Positions 43,091 to 52,416 of a DNA stretch of 64,000 nt are shown piece after piece; the stretch's first letter is position 1; every line of letters begins with the position of its first letter. The translations under genes and the position numbers were made by a program. Source of the stretch: Hafnia paralvei ATCC 29927 (GTDB taxonomy: Bacteria > Pseudomonadota > Gammaproteobacteria > Enterobacterales > Enterobacteriaceae); the NCBI RefSeq assembly GCF_001655005.1, contig NZ_LXET01000046.1:124001-188000 (forward strand). The letters run 5' to 3'. The notes beneath the pieces are model-generated. The model worked only from the letters and a program-made list of their open reading frames with translations, was not told the DNA's origin and made no database searches.

Positions 43091-44254
43091 TTACTGTCCC
43101 TGAGGCGCATTGGCCTGTAGGTTCTGTTCTTCGACTTTCACCGTCATTTCTGGACGAACTTTTTGCAGTCCACTCACTATGACGCGGTCACCGCTATGTA
43201 ATCCCTCGGTGACTAACCACTTGTCGCCAATTGCCTGCGAGGCCGTCACATTACGTACTTCGACCTGACTTTTAGCATTGACTAACATGACTGTCGCTTC
43301 ACCACGCGGATTACGTGTTACCCCCTGTTGGGGAACCAGCAAGGCATCTTTTTGCATACCTTCATCAACACGGGCACGAACAAACATTCCCGGTAGAAGG
43401 TCGTGTTGAGGATTAGGGAATAGAGCGCGAATCGTGATGGATCCGGTGCTTTCATCTACGCTGACATCGGAGAACTGCAGCTTGCCCTTTAACGGATATG
43501 CCTGTCCGTTCTCCATAACCAACGTCACTTCAGCTTGTTGAGCACTTTTCTCCAAGCTTCCCTGAGTCACGGCTTGTTTGAGGCGCATAAAATCATTGCT
43601 CGACTGGGTAACATCAACGTAGATAGGGTCTAACTGTTGCACAGTCGCCAACGCTGTCGCCTGCTCTATTGTGACCAATGCACCTTCAGTGACATTGGAT
43701 TGTCCGATACGTCCATCAATCGGTGATGAAACCTTGGTATAGGCCAAATTAATACGCGCCGTTTCGACATTTGCTTTTGCTGCCTGCACGTCCGCATCAG
43801 CCTGCTGAGCATTCGCTATCGCAGTATCAAATTCTTGCTGACTAACATAGTGATCGCCTAATAGAGGTTTATCGCGCTGTACGGTTAAATGTGCCAACTT
43901 GGCCGCCGCAACAGCCTTCGCTAATTCACCCTGAGCACTGTCATAAGCCGCTTTATAAGGAGCAGGATCGATCTGATACAGAGATTCCCCCCCGCGAATA
44001 TCGCTACCTTCCGTGAAATTACGTTTCAGAATAATTCCGCCGACCTGAGGACGAACCTCAGCAACTCGATATGCATCAGTACGGCCTGGTAATTCAGTGG
44101 TTACCTGCAGAGCTTCAGCCTTAAGCGTGACAACGCCTACCTGCGGTTGTGGCAGCGGAGCTTTCACGTCCTCACTATCACATCCTGATAAAGTGAAACA
44201 GGCAGAAAGAAGGATGACTGAGGGCAGGAGAATAAACTCACTGTATTTCTTCAT
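43091..44254 (-). CDS. RND efflux periplasmic adaptor lipoprotein, AcrA type
   Basis: 387 aa. The signal peptide ends with a lipobox TLSGC (Cys25; an earlier Cys at 19 is inside the hydrophobic core). Order: lipoyl half (TDAYRVAEVRPQVGGIILKRNFTEGSDI), alpha-hairpin (QGELAKAVAAAKLAHLTVQRDK... FDTAIANAQQADADVQAAKANVETARINL), second lipoyl half (YTKVSSPIDGRIGQSNVTEGALV), beta-barrel and MP domains. It bridges the AcrB-type pump to the outer-membrane channel. 38 bp separate it from the pump gene, one operon. Confidence 0.95.
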   Translation of the reverse strand: MKKYSEFILLPSVILLSACFTLSGCDSEDVKAPLPQPQVGVVTLKAEALQVTTELPGRTDAYRVAEVRPQVGGIILKRNFTEGSDIRGGESLYQIDPAPYKAAYDSAQGELAKAVAAAKLAHLTVQRDKPLLGDHYVSQQEFDTAIANAQQADADVQAAKANVETARINLAYTKVSSPIDGRIGQSNVTEGALVTIEQATALATVQQLDPIYVDVTQSSNDFMRLKQAVTQGSLEKSAQQAEVTLVMENGQAYPLKGKLQFSDVSVDESTGSITIRALFPNPQHDLLPGMFVRARVDEGMQKDALLVPQQGVTRNPRGEATVMLVNAKSQVEVRNVTASQAIGDKWLVTEGLHSGDRVIVSGLQKVRPEMTVKVEEQNLQANAPQGQ

Positions 44255-44852
44255 TGCTATTCCTTAAATATTTCGAAGCTACGCCAGGCGTACATAAATA
44301 ATGAGAATGCTTTAATAGAATATGATTCATCACATAATCACTTTTGTGGTTATTAATTACCCAACTGACTATCAAAAAAAATGAATGACATAAAAATGAC
44401 TTTAGCTACAGCTACGTCATTGATAAATTCATGAGGCACATAAACTCAAATACATATATTTTTTATATAAATCAATACAACCAATCAGATGCACTAAAAC
44501 CATGATGATATACTTAAAGATAGAGCGCACAACATCCAGTTAAAAAGTAATAACCTGTCATTTGTTATGTAAATTTAATTATCAAACTTACGTAGTCTTT
44601 ATGCCCACCGCTTACAGATAAATTAAACACATACAATTATGTTGAATAATTCATTGAAATTATTTAATGGAATAGGCTACTACCTTCTCGCTTATAAGAC
44701 TCTTTGTGAGGAAATCATCACCACATCATCAGTGTAACTTTCGACGAGAGAAACAAATGACAAAATAGCCATAGAGTGAATAAAATAAGAAATGCATCGT
44801 ACAGAATTTCACAACCCTCTGTAAATCATAGTCTGGAAAATTTGGTATCGCT
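44255..44852. other. AT-rich divergent control region between acrA-type and tetR genes
   Basis: 598 bp with no credible gene. It is long for a regulator-pump spacer and very AT-rich. The TetR protein is expected to bind here. Short imperfect repeats such as CATTGAAATTATTTAATG (near 44652) are visible, but I cannot name an operator with confidence. Confidence 0.5.
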
Positions 44853-45467
44853 ATGGCACGTAAAACTAAAGAAGATGCGTTTATTACTCGACAGAGAATA
44901 ATAAATGTAGCAATTCGTGAATTTTCAACGCAGGGATTCTCCTCAACATCGCTCGCCGATATTGCTAGTGCCGCTGGCGTAACGCGAGGGGCCATTTACT
45001 GGCACTTTAAAAATAAAGAAGAGCTATTTAATGAAATATGGCAGCAATCTGCTCACTACTCTCTGTATATTTCAGAAAAAATTCACAGTAAAAACAAAGA
45101 TAATCCATTAAAAGCGCTGCAAGAGACACTGACCTATATTTTACGTGCAGCGGTCAGCGATCCGCAACAAAAATCATTAATGAAAATAATGTTTCACCAG
45201 TGTGAATTCACAAAAGAAATGACTTCCCGTAGTGAAATTAGACGAATGGTTTATTTCGAAGAGGAACGTTTATCTAATAATTTAAAACGTTGTGTTACAT
45301 TAAATCAATTACCATCAAAATTAAATATTGAACAATCAGTAATTATAATCAGGGCATATATGAGTGGTTTAATAGAGAACTGGCTGCTCTGCTCTGAAAA
45401 TTACGATCTCAACAGCAACGCATCCGGCTTAGTTGATAACCTAATTACATTATTAAAAATACAGTAA
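44853..45467 (+). CDS. TetR-family repressor of the adjacent efflux pump (AcrR/AcrS-like)
   Basis: 204 aa. The N-terminal HTH (TRQRIINVAIREFSTQGFSSTSLADIASAAGVTRGAIYWHFKNKEELFNEIW) is of AcrR/AcrS type. The C-terminal half is divergent, as usual for drug-sensing domains, with DPQQKSLMKIMFHQCEFTKEM. Divergent from the adaptor gene, so local repression is likely. The second half of the gene is markedly richer in A and T than the pump genes, which hints at separate ancestry or relaxed selection. Confidence 0.88.
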   Translation: MARKTKEDAFITRQRIINVAIREFSTQGFSSTSLADIASAAGVTRGAIYWHFKNKEELFNEIWQQSAHYSLYISEKIHSKNKDNPLKALQETLTYILRAAVSDPQQKSLMKIMFHQCEFTKEMTSRSEIRRMVYFEEERLSNNLKRCVTLNQLPSKLNIEQSVIIIRAYMSGLIENWLLCSENYDLNSNASGLVDNLITLLKIQ

Positions 45468-45478
45468 CTCATTTACAT

Positions 45479-45505
45479 AAAAAAGGCCGCGATGAGCCGC
45501 GACCT
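45479..45505 (-). terminator. Terminator of the hydroxyisourate hydrolase gene
   Basis: AGGCCGCG (45484-45491)/CGCGACCT (45498-45505), one mismatch, with a 6-nt loop. A run of A at 45479-45484 gives the U-run on the minus strand. It may also serve the convergent tetR gene. Confidence 0.6.
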
Positions 45506-45537
45506 AGTTAATAATTAAATAAATCTAACAATCAACA

Positions 45538-45951
45538 TCAGCTACCCCGATAAGTTGAATAGCCATATTGGCTAAGCAACAACGGCACATGTAAATGCTG
45601 ATTCATTTTTGTGACATGAAAGACTACGGGTATTTCAGGAAAGAAAGTGTCCTGTTTTAGCGCTGAAAAATATGCTCCCGTTTTAAACGTCACTTTATAG
45701 TCGCCAAGCGCCATCGTTTTATGTGCCGGATATAGTGCAGGGATCCGGCCATCTTCGTCAGTGACAGCGCTAGATAAATTGACCCATTTATCCCCTTCTT
45801 TATGCTCCAGCGTCACAGTGACACCCGCGGATGGCAGTCCTGTCTGTTGATTCAGTATGTGTACGCTAAGGGGATTTTTGATCTGCTCAGCCCCAGCCGT
45901 AGCCGTTAAACTTATCAGTGAGGCCAGAAGTAAGACTTTCAACGATTTCAT
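45538..45951 (-). CDS. hiuH: Periplasmic 5-hydroxyisourate hydrolase (transthyretin-related)
   Basis: 137 aa. A signal peptide (MKSLKVLLLASLISLTATAGA) precedes a transthyretin-like domain: NPLSVHILNQQTGLPSAGVTVTLEHK, FFPEIPVVFHV, HLHVPLLLSQYGYSTYRGS. The C-terminal YRGS tetrapeptide with the His and Arg residues marks the enzyme and separates it from hormone-binding transthyretin. It hydrolyses 5-hydroxyisourate from urate oxidation, in the periplasm. No other urate gene lies in the window. Confidence 0.93.
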   Translation of the reverse strand: MKSLKVLLLASLISLTATAGAEQIKNPLSVHILNQQTGLPSAGVTVTLEHKEGDKWVNLSSAVTDEDGRIPALYPAHKTMALGDYKVTFKTGAYFSALKQDTFFPEIPVVFHVTKMNQHLHVPLLLSQYGYSTYRGS

Positions 45952-46055
45952 TAGAAGTTAGCCCTTTTGTATTTATTGAGGAATTTGAATCTAACATGTG
46001 AAATCGCCAATCTGGGTTTATCACAAAAAGTTTAAGTTTGAGCAGATAACAGAAT

Positions 46056-46096
46056 AAAAATGCCCCGCTCAGCGACAGTGTCTCTGGCGAGGCATT
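46056..46096 (-). terminator. Terminator of the cupin gene
   Basis: AATGCC-C-CGC pairs with GCG-A-GGCATT, and on the minus strand the stem is followed by a T run (AAAAA at 46056-46060 on plus). Confidence 0.65.
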
Positions 46097-46156
46097 ATTT
46101 CAATGAGCAGATAACAACGACTTTATTTTCAATATATTAAGCCGTATTTCTCTCAA

Positions 46157-46552
46157 TTATTTGCGATACTGCTCGTCTGTAACGTGCTCCATCCAGTCAA
46201 CGACGCTTCCGTTTAGGGATTCAGCAATAGCGATATGTGTCATTGCTGTTTCAGCCGTTGCGCCATGCCAATGTTTGACGCCCTCTGGAATCCAAACGAT
46301 ATCGCCCGGATTGATCTCTTGAACATCTTTCCCCAGTTCCTGCACCCAACCACGGCCTTGCGTGACGATCAGCGTTTGTCCCAGTGGATGAGTGTGCCAA
46401 GCGGTACGAGCGCCAGGCTCAAAAGTTACCGTTGCACCGCCAACACGAGCGGGTTCTTCAGCTTGGAACATGCCATCAATACGAACATTTCCGGTAAAAT
46501 AATCTGCTGAACCTGACACGGATGCCTGTGAAGCGTTACGAATAATTTTCAT
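46157..46552 (-). CDS. Single-domain cupin protein
   Basis: 131 aa. Cupin motif 1 is GARTAWHTHPLGQTLIVTQGRGWV (two His and a Gln position) and motif 2 is GDIVWIPEGVKHWHGA. A metal site of His residues is therefore likely. Such proteins include small dioxygenase- or decarboxylase-associated cupins; the reaction is unknown. It is divergent from the broken LysR gene (185-bp gap), which was probably its regulator. Confidence 0.85.
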   Translation of the reverse strand: MKIIRNASQASVSGSADYFTGNVRIDGMFQAEEPARVGGATVTFEPGARTAWHTHPLGQTLIVTQGRGWVQELGKDVQEINPGDIVWIPEGVKHWHGATAETAMTHIAIAESLNGSVVDWMEHVTDEQYRK

Positions 46553-46736
46553 TTTTTCCTCTTATGATCTCTTCGACTTCGGCAAACATAACCGGAGTGA
46601 GCACATCTCGTTTTATTGACTAAAAGTTACCCCCATTTGCAGCAGGTCACTAGATAGAGAAACAAGAAAGGAGCTATGAAATAAATTCATTAATCTGATT
46701 ATAATGGGATCTATGTTTTAAAATGCGGGTCAGGAA

Positions 46737-47629
46737 ATGCTTAAAGAAAACTTCAACGATTTGATCTCTTTTCTTGTCGTCGCTAGAGAGCGTAGTTTTA
46801 CTAAAGCGGCTGCTAAGTTGGGTGTGTCACAATCTGCACTCAGCCACTCCATTCGCGGATTAGAAGAACGCCTCGATATACGCCTGCTAACCCGAACAAC
46901 ACGCAGTGTTGCGCCAACCGAAGCGGGCGAGAAGTTAGCAACAAGCCTTGAGCCAGGTTTGCTGAGATAGAAAGCGAGCTAGACGCCCTTCGCGACATGC
47001 GCGATACCCCAGCCGGCAATATTCGGATTACCGCGGGTGAACACGCTGTCGATTCAGTTTTGTGGCCGGTATTAAAGCCTTTTCTCGCATCTTATCCTGA
47101 TATTAACGTTGAGATCGTCGTTGATAACACGTTAACCGATATTGTTAGCGGACGTTTTGATGCAGGCATTCGCCTCGGCGAACAGGTAGCGAAAGACATG
47201 ATTGCCGTACGTATCGGTCCAGATATGAGCATGGCAGTGGTCGGCTCACCTAGTTACTTCGAACAATATGGCACGCCTGAGACACCTCAAGATTTGCAGA
47301 ATCACCGCTGTATCAATATGCGTTTGCCAACAATGGGCGGTTTGTATGCATGGGAGTTTGAAAAAGAGGGGCAGGAATTGAGAGTCAGGGTCGATGGACA
47401 GCTTATCTTTAATAGCCTGCGCCAACGTATTGATGCCGCCAATTTGGGTTTTGGCATCGCCTACGTTCCTGAAGATTCGGTTAAAAATGAGCTAGCCGAT
47501 GGCCGACTTGTGCAAGTTCTTAAAGAATGGTGCAACACGTTTCCTGGCTACTATCTTTATTACCCAAGTCGCAAACAGCATACGACAGCCTTTTCTCTGT
47601 TTGTCGAAGCTCTGCGTTACAAGCGCTAA
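46737..47629 (+). pseudogene. LysR-family regulator interrupted by a -1 frameshift
   Basis: The first frame (46737-46970) encodes the LysR HTH: MLKENFNDLISFLVVARERSFTKAAAKLGVSQSALSHSIRGLEERLDIRLLTRTTRSVAPTEAGE and stops at TAG 46968. The ligand-binding domain continues in another frame from about 46961 (AEIESELDALRDMRDTPAGNIRITAGEHAVDSVLWPVLKPFL) to 47629. The join needs one extra base within about 46950-46961; CCAGGTTT in place of an expected CC-x-GGTTT fits (Pro-Arg-Phe-Ala-Glu in the intact family). Both halves are otherwise intact, so the lesion is recent or a sequencing error. Divergent from the cupin gene. Confidence 0.88.
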
Positions 47630-48405
47630 CACACAATAAGTGGAGTGATGAATCTTCACGTTCAATTTCACTCCATGTCAATTTCACTCTCTATAGTTAC
47701 TGTCGAACGGCTTGTGTTTAGATATATTCCATACTTCTCAATAATCAAGCATCCACTTTACTAATCAAGATTTATACGATGATAAATAAATTTCAAAGCT
47801 GCTAGTGTGTCTCGAAAGCTTAAACTAAGCATTTATGATAGTTACAACTATACCTCTTTGAATATTTCGTCAGTTTACAAAAAAAATACCGTTTTTTCCG
47901 CATTAATTCCACCCTATTGGTTGGAATTTCTCCTAAAATTAAAATCCCATTTGATAACAATGAATTAATATAAATTCATAAGCAATAAGGTTGAAATTTG
48001 TTAACTAAACGTTGAGGAATACCATAGAAAAATCAGTTCAGAGAGCCTAAAGGTACCATAATCAATGAATGATAATTCAATCAATCATTACGATGAAAAA
48101 TACTAATCGTGTAACACTCACTATAGGGATAAGATTTTTCCCATATGAAATAAAAAATAATGAATGAGATGTTATAACTAAAAGGAATGTGTCATAAGCC
48201 ATTTTTTAATGGCTATAAAGCAAAATTCATTATGGCAATAGCACCACTGAAGCAGAATTAAATACATGGCATTCTTCGAGGAATTATCTTTGTGAGACTC
48301 CATATCATAACCAAGGAGTAAATAAAGTTAGAAAAAGATCTATCTCGGGCTTTCTCTGGGAGGCCTCGTCATATTCAGCATTAATAATAAACGGATGAAT
48401 TAATT
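47630..48405. other. AT-rich region upstream of the autotransporter
   Basis: 776 bp with no credible gene on either strand. It contains a stem-loop TGGAGTGA (47641-47648)/TCACTCCA (47668-47675) just after the LysR remnant, probably its 3' end. The rest is very AT-rich, as seen at H-NS-silenced surface-protein genes. AAGGAG at 48313-48318 lies too far from the autotransporter ATG to act as its ribosome site. Confidence 0.5.
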
Positions 48406-51400
48406 ATGCATCAAAATAATAAAGTGGCATTTGTCAAAAGTGCATTGGCAATTTCTATTTTACTGGGACTATCGGGAAACGCGGTAGCCTATAGTGGTTT
48501 AAGCTATCTACCTTTAGAGCCAAACAGCGGCAGCGGTGATACGGCGGTACTAGGAGTAAACGCCTACAACTTCAATAACGATTCAGACACTGCAACCTTA
48601 GGTAAAGACGATAGTAAAGGTAACGTCTATTTCAACCCTGCGCCAAAAGACCATCTGCAAAGAACGCTTAGCGTTCACGACCTCGATCTCAGCAATTACT
48701 ATATTAACTTTAGCTACAATAAAGAACAGCCCAACGAAAATAGCTCTGTATTAAATCTTTCAAAAGCAACTCTTGATTTTATTGAAAGCGGAAATAGCGG
48801 AAGCCATACCAATATTGCAATCAATCTCAAAGACTCCGTATTAAACGGTGTTCAATCCGATACTAACTACGATAATGCAATTAAGAATGGCACAGCAAAA
48901 CAGAAGAATTATGCTAAAGGATATGGTGTTTATATTGATGGCGGTGACAGCGGAACCGTTAATATCGATATTCAAAATAGTCGGTTAGGGAATGAAGAGC
49001 GTCAGGCCGGTATCTATTTAGGCGGGGCATCAGACGCGATAATTAGTATCAACCAAAGTACCGTACACGGAAATATTGATGGTCGCTATCAAGGAAACCC
49101 GATATTGCCCACCAGCCAAGACATGACCGTAAGCGTGAAAAATAATTCAGCGGTTCATGGCAGTATCAATTCAGGCAAAGGCACTGCCAATATTGCAGTC
49201 ACCGATGGCTCTAAAATAACCGGCAATATCGATCTAAGAACTGCCTCTGAAGGTAAAATCCTGCTCGGCGATGACGTTGCGGCAAATCATGTTACCGCCC
49301 TCATCGGCAACGGCCATTCAACGCTGACGCTAGGCCAAAGCGTCACGGCATTGGACGGCAGTAAATTTTCTGGATTTGATACGCTAAACGTTGAAGGCAA
49401 AACCTCATTATCCGGTGGCTTTACTGATGCGAATACCGGCCTACAGCTGAGCGTGACGGCTGCCGACATGCTCTCAGCCAATGTTAACCTATCCGAAAGT
49501 AAACTCTCGGTAAACGGCGGTACGCTGAAAGCAGAGAGTATCGAATTAGGTGACAATGCCTCGCTTACCGTGAGCAACGGCACACTGCAAACCAGTTCGA
49601 ATCAGCTGTTCAACGAACAGTTAGGCGCCGAAGGCCAAACCACCGATGCAAATGGTTTTAACGCTAACGGCCAGAAAACCACGCTTGATAACAGTACGCT
49701 AGCGCTGAGCGATTCACTGTATAACCTCGAATACGTCAAGAGTGTGAATAGCTTACTGAATAAGCAAGGTAAGCAGTCAACGCTCATCATGCTGGGCAAA
49801 CACACTACCGTGAATGGGCAAGAACCTAGCGGGAATATCGGCCTAGATGACGCTGCATCGGTTGGCGGTACTATTCTCGCAGGCGTGACAGCAACGAGTG
49901 ATAAGAATGAAGTCATCATCGGTGGAATCGGAAATGCTAACGCAGAGTCTATTGCCAACGGCATCAGCGTGAAAAATCTCCAGCTAGGCGCTGGCGGTGC
50001 CGCATCAGTTAAAGTTCAAGGCCAGCAAACCCTAACCCTGATAGGCGATCATAGCGGCAGTGAAAATACCGATCTCATTACTACCCCAGACGGTAAAAGC
50101 GCAACGGTTGATGTCTCCGGCAGCGGCAGTACGTTGCAGTTAGGGCATGCATCTTTGCCTAACGCAACGGGCCAATTACATGCAGACGTCAATCTGAATG
50201 ATGGCACCAGCCTCAACGTTGCTGGGGGCAGCTACACCATCACGGGAGAAAACGGAATTCAGGCCGCAGCCAATAGCCGTGTCACAATTGAAAATGCAGC
50301 ATCATTGTCCACGGGTAAACTCCATTTAACCGAAGCAGAACTACAGGTTAACGGTTCTCTTCGTACCGATAACCTAACAGCTGGCCACGGATCCGTCATT
50401 AGCGTTGGTGTTGATGGAAAAAACAGCGCGGCTGGCACGCTATCGGCAGATAACGTGAGTCTGAATGGCGCAACGCTGTTCCTCGACCCTGAATGGCAAG
50501 AGAACAGCAGCATTGGACAAGCATCCCAAGCGGCTCTTAAATTCACGAATAACCTGATCGATGGTTCATTGGTTGCAGGCAAAAACTCGCTGCTGTCTCT
50601 CGGCGATCTGACTACCGAGTGGGCGCGCGCCGAATTCGCCAAAACCGGTCTACGATGGTCAGAGGATGCAATCACTGCAGCCCTTGCCATTAATGCACCT
50701 CAAAAGCTCGATGCGAATACCGGTGGTATCCGCGTTGATGGAGCATTAGGTTCAACAAACAAAAATACTGCTGTAACCAACAACAGCGCGACCTTTGGCG
50801 ACAACTCACTGCTAATGGTTAATGGTGATGCAATAGCACAAGGTTCTTATGCGTTATCCAGCGTAGCGGGAACATTGGATGTTAGCGATGGGGCCAAGCT
50901 GTACATCTCTAACGCTAAAGCCAATACGATCTACAACGTCATTGACGGTTTTAGCAATGCATCATCAGACGTGGCAGATAACGGCTGGAACGGTGCGAAT
51001 CTGCTAACGAACCACCTGTTAACCGCAACACGCACTTGGGATGAATCTCTTGGGCAAGTCAAGGTTACCACTGGCGTCAGAGCCGCTGCAGATGCATTGC
51101 CCGGCGTAACCATGTCAAATGCGCTCGATACCATGGTAGGGCAAGCACTGAATGATACCAACAGCAACACCATGGGGATCCAATTCCTATCACGCGCGAT
51201 CGACACCCCTAATGTCTCAGCCCAAGATGTTGTGAAAACGATTAATAGCGCTTCACAAATCGCCGTTGCAGGAGGCGTGCAAAATACGACGCTGGCTACG
51301 GGGATGTCAGCTGTTAACGCCATTCTCGACCACACATCCATTATTAACCAAGACGCAAACGCAGAGATCGCGGGAGCAAACCTGTGGGCTAACGTGCTGT

Positions 51401-52230
51401 ATGGTAATAATCAAACTCGAGATTTTGGTGCCGGCAGTTTTAACACCGGTAATAGCTTGAATTTCTATGGGTTAGTGATGGGGGCAGATATTTCCCATGA
51501 AATCAGTGCCGGTTCCCTGCGCAGTGGCTTTGCCTTCAACGCAGGTAAGGGAAACTCCTCTTCCAAAGGTGATTTCAACTACACCAAAAACAATGTCGAT
51601 TTCTGGGGGGTATCGCTCTACGAGAACTGGTCTGTTGGCAATTTCAACGTAACTGCCGATCTTGGATACTCTCAAAACAGCAACACGGTGAAGCAAAATC
51701 TGTCGAGCTATTTAGATATGGGCAGCAAATTAAAAGCTGACATAGATTCTAAAATGCTAACTGCAGGTCTTACTGGGGAATATCTGATTACGACCTCGGT
51801 CTTAGATATTGTCCCTCACGTAGGCATGCGTTATGCGCAGCTTAAGACTAAAGGTTTTGATACCAAGGCCCAAACCGGCGGCGCCCTGTTTAACACCGCT
51901 GAGGATAAGCAAGATCTATGGCAGTTCCCTGTCGGTGTTCGCCTGAATAAAACCTTCACCTTAGACTCTGGATGGAGCCTGAGTCCACAGGCAGATCTGT
52001 CAATTGTTCCAGTCACCGGCGATACCAACTCCACAACTAAAATTCGCGCTTACGGCATTGATGCAACGGATAGCATAACGTCTCGTATCGTGGACGATAC
52101 CTCCTTCGCGGGACAGTTTGGCGTTAAAACTCAAAAAGATAATATCACCTTAGGGATTAATTATAATCTTGACGCCTCTCAACACCAAACAGGACAAGGG
52201 GTAGCAGCAACATTTAATCTTAAGTTTTAA
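48406..52230 (+). CDS. Large autotransporter (type Va) outer-membrane protein
   Basis: 1274 aa. The signal peptide (MHQNNKVAFVKSALAISILLGLSGNAVA) is cleaved before YSGLSY. The passenger (about 30-980) is Ser/Thr/Asn/Gly-rich with repeated beta-helix-like strands (for example LTLGQSVTALDG, LSVNGGTLKAESIELGDNASLTVSNGTL) and no Cys that I can find. A C-terminal 12-strand barrel starts near NAEIAGANLWANVLYGNNQTRDFGAGSF and ends in aromatic FNLKF. No catalytic triad is evident, so adhesion or aggregation is more likely than proteolysis. The family member is unknown. A LuxR-type gene follows 187 bp downstream. The sequence is AT-rich at its 5' end. Confidence 0.92.
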   Translation: MHQNNKVAFVKSALAISILLGLSGNAVAYSGLSYLPLEPNSGSGDTAVLGVNAYNFNNDSDTATLGKDDSKGNVYFNPAPKDHLQRTLSVHDLDLSNYYINFSYNKEQPNENSSVLNLSKATLDFIESGNSGSHTNIAINLKDSVLNGVQSDTNYDNAIKNGTAKQKNYAKGYGVYIDGGDSGTVNIDIQNSRLGNEERQAGIYLGGASDAIISINQSTVHGNIDGRYQGNPILPTSQDMTVSVKNNSAVHGSINSGKGTANIAVTDGSKITGNIDLRTASEGKILLGDDVAANHVTALIGNGHSTLTLGQSVTALDGSKFSGFDTLNVEGKTSLSGGFTDANTGLQLSVTAADMLSANVNLSESKLSVNGGTLKAESIELGDNASLTVSNGTLQTSSNQLFNEQLGAEGQTTDANGFNANGQKTTLDNSTLALSDSLYNLEYVKSVNSLLNKQGKQSTLIMLGKHTTVNGQEPSGNIGLDDAASVGGTILAGVTATSDKNEVIIGGIGNANAESIANGISVKNLQLGAGGAASVKVQGQQTLTLIGDHSGSENTDLITTPDGKSATVDVSGSGSTLQLGHASLPNATGQLHADVNLNDGTSLNVAGGSYTITGENGIQAAANSRVTIENAASLSTGKLHLTEAELQVNGSLRTDNLTAGHGSVISVGVDGKNSAAGTLSADNVSLNGATLFLDPEWQENSSIGQASQAALKFTNNLIDGSLVAGKNSLLSLGDLTTEWARAEFAKTGLRWSEDAITAALAINAPQKLDANTGGIRVDGALGSTNKNTAVTNNSATFGDNSLLMVNGDAIAQGSYALSSVAGTLDVSDGAKLYISNAKANTIYNVIDGFSNASSDVADNGWNGANLLTNHLLTATRTWDESLGQVKVTTGVRAAADALPGVTMSNALDTMVGQALNDTNSNTMGIQFLSRAIDTPNVSAQDVVKTINSASQIAVAGGVQNTTLATGMSAVNAILDHTSIINQDANAEIAGANLWANVLYGNNQTRDFGAGSFNTGNSLNFYGLVMGADISHEISAGSLRSGFAFNAGKGNSSSKGDFNYTKNNVDFWGVSLYENWSVGNFNVTADLGYSQNSNTVKQNLSSYLDMGSKLKADIDSKMLTAGLTGEYLITTSVLDIVPHVGMRYAQLKTKGFDTKAQTGGALFNTAEDKQDLWQFPVGVRLNKTFTLDSGWSLSPQADLSIVPVTGDTNSTTKIRAYGIDATDSITSRIVDDTSFAGQFGVKTQKDNITLGINYNLDASQHQTGQGVAATFNLKF

Positions 52231-52267
52231 GTTAAAAACCAAATTCTAAATTTTCATTAACACGCTA

Positions 52268-52296
52268 AGGGCGGCATTATTTCCGCCCTATTTTTA
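52268..52296 (+). terminator. Terminator of the autotransporter gene
   Basis: 7-bp GC-rich stem AGGGCGG/CCGCCCT with 8-nt loop, followed by ATTTTTAA. Confidence 0.85.
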
Positions 52297-52416
52297 ATTC
52301 TGCTGATAATTTACCATTCGCCAATAAAACAAGAGCACAAGAAATTATACACTAACTATTTTCGTTCGCTTTAGTTCGTCACATTTAATAACAGCATAAA
52401 AGTAAGGTGACATATG

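Noticed and set aside
39930..44254. Naming the pump acrAB or acrEF
   Set aside because: Sequence from memory fits both; a tree and the rest of the genome are needed.
44729..44995. 88-aa minus-strand frame overlapping the tetR start
   Set aside because: It is antisense to the conserved TetR HTH and shows no sign of being coding.
49287..50690. Long minus-strand frames inside the autotransporter gene
   Set aside because: They mirror the repetitive passenger codons and lack ribosome sites or protein features.
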